Assembly (NCBI RefSeq): GCF_000003815.2
Contig: NC_049988.1
Span: forward strand, 1,906,678-1,970,677
Length of the DNA: 64,000 nucleotides
Origin: Branchiostoma floridae
Taxonomy: Eukaryota > Chordata > Leptocardii > Amphioxiformes > Branchiostomatidae
Direction of reading: 5' to 3'
Shown here: piece after piece, positions 38,501-47,500 of the stretch
How positions within the stretch are numbered: position 1 is the stretch's first letter
How the letters are laid out: each line of letters begins with the position of its first letter
Translations under genes and position numbers: made by a program
The notes under the pieces: generated by a model
Database searches by the model: none
Told to the model about the DNA's origin: nothing
Seen by the model: the letters and a program-made list of their open reading frames with translations, nothing else

Positions 38501-41500
38501 TCCTTGGTCAGTCTTTTTAACGTCTTATTAGTATCGTGGAACGCGTTTTTCGGGACCACTAGGAAAGGATGTTCTGCTATGGGAAACTATTACAGAAAAA
38601 AAAACGTGGTGAAACTGAAAGTCAAGTTCGTTTGAGATTCCATAGCGTTCTAAACTGTAGACCTCGGGGCATTCTTAGAAAAGCTTTACGCAAGTTAGAT
38701 TCAAGTTACGCAAGTGGCCACCACACATGAACGGAAACCGGACGTACTCAGTGGGTTATCTCCGCAATGGGCCTACACTTACTGTAGATTTGTTCTGACA
38801 TAAACTATAAGATAGCTAGCAAAGTTAGATTTTCAATAGCGTGACCTCAGCAATAAGGATGTTACCATGATTCTGATTATCGCAGTGCAGTAAGGCAGAC
38901 TCACAATCTCTAATTCCAAGTAGACCGTACTTATCCTTGGCCTTTTGTAACCTGCCACCCCCAGTGGACTCTCAAGTATTTTGTGTAGTTTAATAACAAC
39001 AAACTTTTTGGACACTTGCCCGACCAAGGAGAAGTTTTTGTTTTGATTTCTATATAGTGTTTATTTCATTTCCTGTACTTCTCAAGAACTTGAGACAAAA
39101 CTTGAGAATTAGGTCAGCACGAGCGATAAACGTTTTACAACTACAAGCGACTATTCTGGTTGGGTAGCGGTATTTTCATATAGTAATAGCATATATAGCT
39201 CCAGATGTTTTGTTTACCCTTGGTTTACCCGACTGTTCGCTAGCGGCTTGTATAATTACTACTTATAATAACCATCCGAGGGCGTAATCTAATAATAATA
39301 TCTAGTCTTTAGTACAGTCGAATCACTGCGTTTAGCCCATGTAGGCAAGAACGTGCATATAAACTGTAGTAAAGATCTCTCTCACCAAAAGCTAATCCCC
39401 GCTACCCAACCTCTGCTTGGAGAATAACAAGCTAGCGAACTTTTCCACAAATCCGGGACAAATGCAGTGATGCATGTCTACATCCCAGCAGGAGATGGAG
39501 GCCGGGTCATAGGACCTCATAGGGGCAATCCTTCAAGTTCTTCACATTATCACCAAGCAGATCTTTGGGTTCGCTTAAAAGGCTGGGCTGTCTACCAGGC
39601 CAGGCTACCTGGCCTGTCTACCTGGCCTGGCTATCACGTCAGGCTACTCAGATCCCCCCATTCATAGCCCAATCATATGGCATTCAGCCAAAATAGCTGA
39701 TTGACAGGCATAGTAATTGCTAATCTTTAACCCTGCAAGTGACCTGAGGTTAACCTGTCCACCACTGGCTGGACCCTTCGGGAATGTGTCTGGTAGTGGT
39801 AGGCCTTCCTTGCAGCATGTCAGGAACACATTCAAGTACTGTACCTGAGTACTGTGTTGAGTAAATGCTTTAGGGTTTAGACCTAGAAAACAGAGGTCCT
39901 GGGTTCAAATCCTTTGANNNNNNNNNNNNNNNNNNNNNNNNNNNNNNNNNNNNNNNNNNNNNNNNNNNNNNNNNNNNNNNNNNNNNNNNNNNNNNNNNNN
40001 NNNNNNNNNNNNNNNNNNNNNNNNNNNNNNNNNNNNNNNNNNNNNNNNNNNNNNNNNNNNNNNNNNNNNNNNNNNNNNNNNNNNNNNNNNNNNNNNNNNN
40101 NNNNNNNNNNNNNNNNNNNNNNNNNNNNNNNNNNNNNNNNNNNNNNNNNNNNNNNNNNNNNNNNNNNNNNNNNNNNNNNNNNNNNNNNNNNNNNNNNNNN
40201 NNNNNNNNNNNNNNNNNNNNNNNNNNNNNNNNNNNNNNNNNNNNNNNNNNNNNNNNNNNNNNNNNNNNNNNNNNNNNNNNNNNNNNNNNNNNNNNNNNNN
40301 NNNNNNNNNNNNNNNNNNNNNNNNNNNNNNNNNNNNNNNNNNNNNNNNNNNNNNNNNNNNNNNNNNNNNNNNNNNNNNNNNNNNNNNNNNNNNNNNNNNN
40401 NNNNNNNNNNNNNNNNNNNNNNNNNNNNNNNNNNNNNNNNNNNNNNNNNNNNNNNNNNNNNNNNNNNNNNNNNNNNNNNNNNNNNNNNNNNNNNNNNNNN
40501 NNNNNNNNNNNNNNNNNNNNNNNNNNNNNNNNNNNNNNNNNNNNNNNNNNNNNNNNNNNNNNNNNNNNNNNNNNNNNNNNNNNNNNNNNNNNNNNNNNNN
40601 NNNNNNNNNNNNNNNNNNNNNNNNNNNNNNNNNNNNNNNNNNNNNNNNNNNNNNNNNNNNNNNNNNNNNNNNNNNNNNNNNAGATAACCTGGGGTCTGGA
40701 GCCCGGGTCAAATGCAGTGATGCATATCTACATCCCAGCGGAAGTGGGAGGCCTGTGTCACAGGAACTAATCGCCAGTGCTTTCGTTATGTCCAAGCAGA
40801 TGTATGGGGGGGGGGGGCAAAGTCATTATCCAAGGGCTAAACGGTGTCCAACTATAAACATTCCAAAGTGACAAAAACAACTACGGATTTGGTGCTGTCA
40901 GTGTGTCAACATCTGCACACTTGCCACTAAAACCCATTTTTTTAAAACTATATAAATCCCTATAACATTTTTGGTTGAAACGTACCGTAAGCTTTGAAAA
41001 TGATAAGCACGTGTTCACGTGCTCCTGTTGGGGTAAAACACCCGACGTTTCTGAACACAATATCAGCCTATACAGGTCCTGTCTCCCCCCACACAGGCAA
41101 CCACTCCAGTTCCAGAATGCCATTGCCATATAAAACCACATATGACAGAAAATATTTTGAAACAAAAACGGAAACAAAACTGTACAATAAAATTACTTAC
41201 CATCCCGATCTGCTAATTAAACATAAATGAACTGCAGTTTCCCAACTCGCCAATTTGCCAACATGATGATCTTTTTTCTCGATGGCTGCCGTGCAAGGTG
41301 CATATCTAATCTATTTAATGTACTATCGCGGATACATTCCAAGAGCATTCCACTCCAGAAGCGGGTCTTATGATTCCTTAGAGAATAGATAGTTATGCTT
41401 GGATCAAGTTTGTTTTGTCAAATTTACCCAACACGCAGGGCGATCATTATAGCGATCGAATCTTGAATACCCCTGATAATCATTCCACTTCAGTGTGCAC

Positions 41501-44500
41501 CGGGGTTGGGGTGGTGTACTGANNNNNNNNNNNNNNNNNNNNNNNNNNNNNNNNNNNNNNNNNNNNNNNNNNNNNNNNNNNNNNNNNNNNNNNNNNNNNN
41601 NNNNNNNNNNNNNNNNNNNNNNNNNNNNNNNNNNNNNNNNNNNNNNNNNNNNNNNNNNNNNNNNNNNNNNNNNNNNNNNNNNNNNNNNNNNNNNNNNNNN
41701 NNNNNNNNNNNNNNNNNNNNNNNNNNNNNNNNNNNNNNNNNNNNNNNNNNNNNNNNNNNNNNNNNNNNNNNNNNNNNNNNNNNNNNNNNNNNNNNNNNNN
41801 NNNNNNNNNNNNNNNNNNNNNNNNNNNNNNNNNNNNNNNNNNNNNNNNNNNNNNNNNNNNNNNNNNNNNNNNNNNNNNNNNNNNNNNNNNNNNNNNNNNN
41901 NNNNNNNNNNNNNNNNNNNNNNNNNNNNNNNNNNNNNNNNNNNNNNNNNNNNNNNNNNNNNNNNNNNNNNNNNNNNNNNNNNNNNNNNNNNNNNNNNNNN
42001 NNNNNNNNNNNNNNNNNNNNNNNNNNNNNNNNNNNNNNNNNNNNNNNNNNNNNNNNNNNNNNNNNNNNNNNNNNNNNNNNNNNNNNNNNNNNNNNNNNNN
42101 NNAGAGTACCGGCCATCAGGATGTTAATCCCAGACATGTCGACAATCCACACATACTAGTTTTTCACAATCGATTTAATTAGGTGATAATCAGCTGTTAA
42201 TGGCCGTTACACACGCCCAGGCGTATGTCCCTTTCTGTGCGATGTCAAGATGCTGGTAGACATTTGAAGCCTATTAGAAAAGCCTTGTCAGCCCACAAAA
42301 AGTTAAGATTACAATACTCTTAAGTTAGACGGATATGCCTTAGACCGGTCGGTGACATGGCATAAACCGTTGCCAATAGCAACAAACGATGAACGAAAAA
42401 CAAAACACCGTCAGTACCCACTGGGGTAGGCAGTGTCATGTTTTCCCATCGTCTATGTTCTTTGCTTGGAGTTCCCTGCTTGGAGATTGGTTGATTGACA
42501 TTGATTCAGGCAACGCTACTATCATGTTCTCAGATCCGATGTAAGTGTAGTGACTGAGCTTTAGCATACTAACGCACTAAAACTGCGTGCATCAGGTGCT
42601 AAAATGTAAAATCAGCTTTAAAACGTTTTATAACTTAGAATGTCAGAGAAAAGGCACCAACCATTCGGGGACGTATTGATATAGTAGAACTTAGCTGTTT
42701 TTTCTCCAACCTATCAGGTGACTCACTCAAGACCCCTTCCAACCCTGTCGGCAATTCCTAGAACGCTAATTAAAAAATGATTAATTACCAACCACAACTT
42801 CCACACAACAGACACGCTTCCACGAAAAAGTAGGTGGTATATCCTCCAAGCAGAGGTTGGGTAGCAGGGATTTGTAGTGGCCGAGATTTTAATGGGGAGC
42901 CAACAAGTAAAAATTCAAGCCACTACTCATTGACTGAACCTTTGCTTGGAGAATAGTGATTCATATCTGCTACACGCTGATTCACCTGAAGAGACCAAAT
43001 ACAACCAACATTTCTTTTCAATTACATGAATTTCCTATGTATGTTTTATTAGACTGTCGCCCAACATATGACACAAATGTCATCCCACCTTCCTAATAGC
43101 CCTTTAAAACTTTGTTCACAGGAGCCCCTGTACAAGACCAACGACTTCATGGTCGTCCCGCCCGGCAGACTCCAACGATGCTCAAGAGATGGTACCCTGG
43201 TTTGTGAAGGTCATCACCACCTACCCGGACAAACAGCACCTGAAACTCCAATGGCACGTGCCGAACAACGACGGGGTGTATGTGAAGGAGTCGAGTGAGA
43301 ACAAGCCTCTCAAAGAATACACTGTCAAGTATGGGGAGATCGTTGCTGTACATCTGTCACAAAATAAGACACATACTCCACTGGCCGGCTGACTTCCCTT
43401 GTGTCCTATAGACTCTATTTGTCCAATTTCTACAATTAGACCACCGATCCGCGGATCCTGGTAGAGGCTAGTGGCAGAGATAGAGAGGGCCTAGAACGCT
43501 TGATTGAATTGATTAGATGATGCATTACTTATTCTACTACGAAACGTCTTGCCTGGATTGGTGATTGGAGCATAAAATAACTCGGTTGCCTGACGACTGA
43601 AACAAGACTAATGGTGTGTGGTCATAATGATATTCCTATGTCTCTTTTAATGTACACCTGTGTTAGAAAAATGTGGGTAAGACAATTAGGAAAAAAAGAC
43701 TTACATGTTTTCTCCAGTTGTCAGGAGGAAGGATTTCTAAAGTTATATTTGCATTTCTATTTGGATTTCTTAATCTCCCTGCGTGAAATATAACTTTCTA
43801 CATACACCCAATACGCGTGTCCAGTGTCCAAGAAAGTACAACAGTGACTTCTTCAGTGTAGTGTACCGCTTTCCATGATGCTATTAATGCAGTGTAATAG
43901 TACTATTGTCAATGTTGACATTCATTGTAGACTATCAGTTGAATACAAAACTGAAAACTTTTATCGGGCCGTTGATTATTGTGAGATGATAGGAACAAGG
44001 TATTGCACCACTTAACTCCCATTCTTTTACAGAGAATCGCTTCTAGGAACAGCGCCGTTATTAACGTTTAGCCGCTCTGGTGACACGAGGCTTTTAGCCG
44101 CGCCGAAGGTACAAGGCTGTGGGGGCTTTTAACCGCGCTGTGTCCGGCGGCTTTTAACCGCGCGGTGTCGGGCGGCTTTTAGCCGCGCTCTGACCGGCGG
44201 CTTTTAACCGCGCTGCAACGGGCGGTTTTTAACCGCGCTGTAACCGGCGGCTTTTAACCGCGCTGTGACCGGTTACTTTTAACCACGCTGCAATGGGCGG
44301 CTTTTAACCGCGCTGCAATGGGCGGCTTTTAGCCGCGCTGTGACTGGCGGCTTTTAGCCGCGCTGTGACTGACGGCTTTTAACCGCGCTGTGAACGGCGG
44401 CTTTTAACCGCGCTATGACCGGCGGCTTTTAACCGCGCTGTGTCGGGCGGCTTTTAGCCGCGCTGTGACCGGCGGCTTTTAACCTCGCTGAAGGCACCGG

Positions 44501-47500
44501 CGGCTTTTAACCGTGCTGTGACCGGCGGCTTTTAGCCGCGCTGATGGCCTACGGCGGCTTTTAGCCGCGCTGATGGCGCTTAATTATAGCATACTCAGCA
44601 GCTTCACTTTCAACATTTGGGTATCTTGAGGTTTGAAAATTCGAGACGAAAAAAGGGAATAAATTGGATTTTCCCCTTTAGATTTGGATCGTGTTTATTA
44701 TAGTAATTTATATGTTAAAAGCCTCTACAAACGGTTGTAACTTTAAACCATGTAAACTGGCAGATTCGTTATGACTGAGCAATCTTCCAAGTGCATTTCC
44801 AACCACGTACATGTAATATATAATTACACCAATTTATTATTTACGTTAAAATTTATACAGATGAGAGCTATGACTTCGATGTAAAACTCATAAGGTAAAT
44901 GACCTGTTGGCATCCACCCTTGAAGCGGAAGAGATAGAAGGGTTTGCGGTTGGGCAGAACGATGGGCGTGTCCACATTCCCGTCGCTACGGCAACAGTAC
45001 CGGATCATCGTGTCTCTGTCGTAATTCCCGTCAGGAAGCTCTCCTCCAACGCTGTTTTTATTGTCGTCATCTTCGTCGTCCCAAAACAGCCAGCCAGACT
45101 GGAAACCTAATAAAAAAGGATCGCCATATGACGTAACAAACCATTATAGTGTACTTGATAGTATTTAACCTAGACACCTCCCTCTGAGTACAATAACTGT
45201 TGTTTTGGGAGGGAGATCCACTGCAAAGCATAGCTTTGTTGGTGGCAGGATGAACATGTTAAGATCTTGGTCTGGGGTCTAAAAGTCAATGAAAATAAGG
45301 TTTCAATTCGCGCCAGTATATCTGTAGGATATAGATGTAGTCCAGCGGGCTGGAAATTTAGGGCATATCCCTTAATGCGCGTATTGTAAGGCAAATTGTT
45401 TTTCTTCGCTGAAAGCCTTCGAAAAGTATTGGTAGTTTGGGCTTCTTTGTTAACAGATATACATGGGATTCTATTTTCCTTCCTAATTTATATCGTATCA
45501 TATTCAGTTGCGCCAACAATGACGAATCTAGAGCTTGCAAAGGTTTTCGTATTTTTTTCAAATTAGACCGTTCCTGTCGAACTCCATATCGAACAAATAG
45601 AACACATAGAACTCAAAATAGCAGTGCAAGAATTGGCCAAATGAAAAGACCATACCCTACTAGTTAAGTACAGTAACTGATCGAGAGAAACTGCTTATCC
45701 TAGATCTGTTGGTTGGAAGGATGACCCTCTAAAGCAGGGTATGTGGCTGAAATTATTATGCCTTTACGGCAACTTTATCCGCCCCACATCTCAAAATACT
45801 GTACCCAGCAGTGGATGTAATCAACAAAGAAGGCAGAGCATTTTAAGGCCCAAAAGCTGAACCGAAGCCGGTATTACTTAGTATCAGCTAAACAGCGGCG
45901 GCAGCAGGCTATGCCCTACTTGCGCTGGCTTTGACCGAAGAGTTCAAAACAGAACATGCGTAGTTTATAATGTTCGACGGGAACGGTCTATTCCGAACAC
46001 CTAGGGACAAAAAACATATTTACCTCCCGGACAGTTGCCCTTTTTGAAGATACAGTAGTTACCACTTGGCCAATCTCCGTCGCCTTCCTCATTCTTGGTC
46101 TTTAGAGAAAAAAAATTACATTTGTCAAAATAAGTACACCAAATTTTCATTTGTGATTCATACGTTTATTTTGTTAAATATTTTTGTTTCATATTGGTTT
46201 TCATATTCATACTAGATCCAATATACTGTAAATGCATTTAAGATCTTGGGGATTTAATTTCGCGGTAGCCATAAAAAGGACTTTTCGCGGTGGTTTTATT
46301 TTCGCGGCAGCACCATGCACTGTAGTACTGTATTCGCGGTGAAATGGCCATAAATACATCGCGAACATTTCTGCATTTACAGTACCTTCATGCAGAATTT
46401 TTGTTTCATGTTGTTTTTGCACAAGTTGCCATCAAAATGAATGCCTGGGATCCACTTGTTGTTGGAGTCGTTATCCTCGGTGTCATGGTACCGGAAACCC
46501 GTACGCCACCTAGCGCCTGCAGCTATAGGGCAGCCTGTGTTCGTTCGCGGTAAACCGTAGGTACCGGTTGGCCATTCTGTGTGGAAAAATAAGTGTAATC
46601 TACGCATGAACACTATCTAGACGGGGAGGGGTGGGTAGGGGGCTAAAAGTGCCTGCGTCAACTATGACGTTATATAACTCCCGAACGACGTATGCTAGGA
46701 CTACGAAACTTAGTGACTTGTCCTAAAATATTGTTGGCAACAATTCTAAGGAACAAATTTCAGTTTGTAATTTTTGTGTTGCCATGGCAACAGTTTTCTG
46801 ACAGGCTTATTTTACCAAATTTACTAATTTGTTTAAATAATATGTTTATTTATATCATTAACATCCTATGTAATTTTAAGTTACATTTATAATTAAAAAA
46901 ATCATAAGTTATACTAATTCCATGGCATCATGGGTCAAAATCCAAGATTTTCTGAGAAACTTTGCGTTCATGATTCAAGCAAAATAATTTTATTTATTTA
47001 GCATTTTCTCAAAAGAATGATTGGTGCTCATATGATAAGTCGTTTAGGAGTTACAGGAAGTTAATGAGCATAATGAAGCTGAAGGATAATAATATGCCGA
47101 CTGAGGTTGGAATTGACTGGGTTTGGAATAACAAAAGAGGGAGAAAGTTGGAAGAGAGGGAGAAAAATTGTTCTCAACTTCTCAACTTGGTCTCCTAATA
47201 TTTATAGCCTAGGGGAGGGAGATCATGGATGTCTTTTGTCTATCAGTTCCCATATCTATAAATTACCTTTCCTCTTCATCCGATTGCAGATTTCTTGTGA
47301 ACCTTTGACGGTTGAGATCATTGGTGTATCAAGTGAGCTGCGAGAAGTTGATGGTGGCGTGGCACTATCAAGTGAACTGATAGCCGTTTTTGGTAGTGTG
47401 GCACCCTGTGAGCTGATAACCGTTGATGTGGCACTTTGTGAGCTGATAGTCGTTAATGGCAGTGTGGTACCCTGTGAGCTGATAGTCGTTGATGTGGCAC

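Larger units (their letters stand above)
27653..44697. mobile_element. ~17 kb inverted-repeat element with 4 kb arms, filling the last ApeC intron
   Basis: Left arm about 27,653-31,690 and right arm about 40,697-44,697 are inverted copies. The outer tips read cacgatccaaatt / agatttggatcgtg. Next inward is a 25 bp satellite, then shared unique sequence including an exon-like block, ending at a segment reading aaatgcagtgatgcat. The middle (31.7-40.7 kb) holds further inverted pairs (33.6 with 38.1 kb; 35.9 with 37.5 kb), so the whole is a layered palindrome centred near 36.2 kb. Decayed coding pieces lie inside. The right arm is interrupted by the gap at 41,523-42,102 and its inner edge meets another gap. 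No recognisable transposase. Confidence 0.8.

Noticed and set aside
39905-42159. Frames of 200-300 codons
   Set aside because: They run through N gaps and have no real sequence support.
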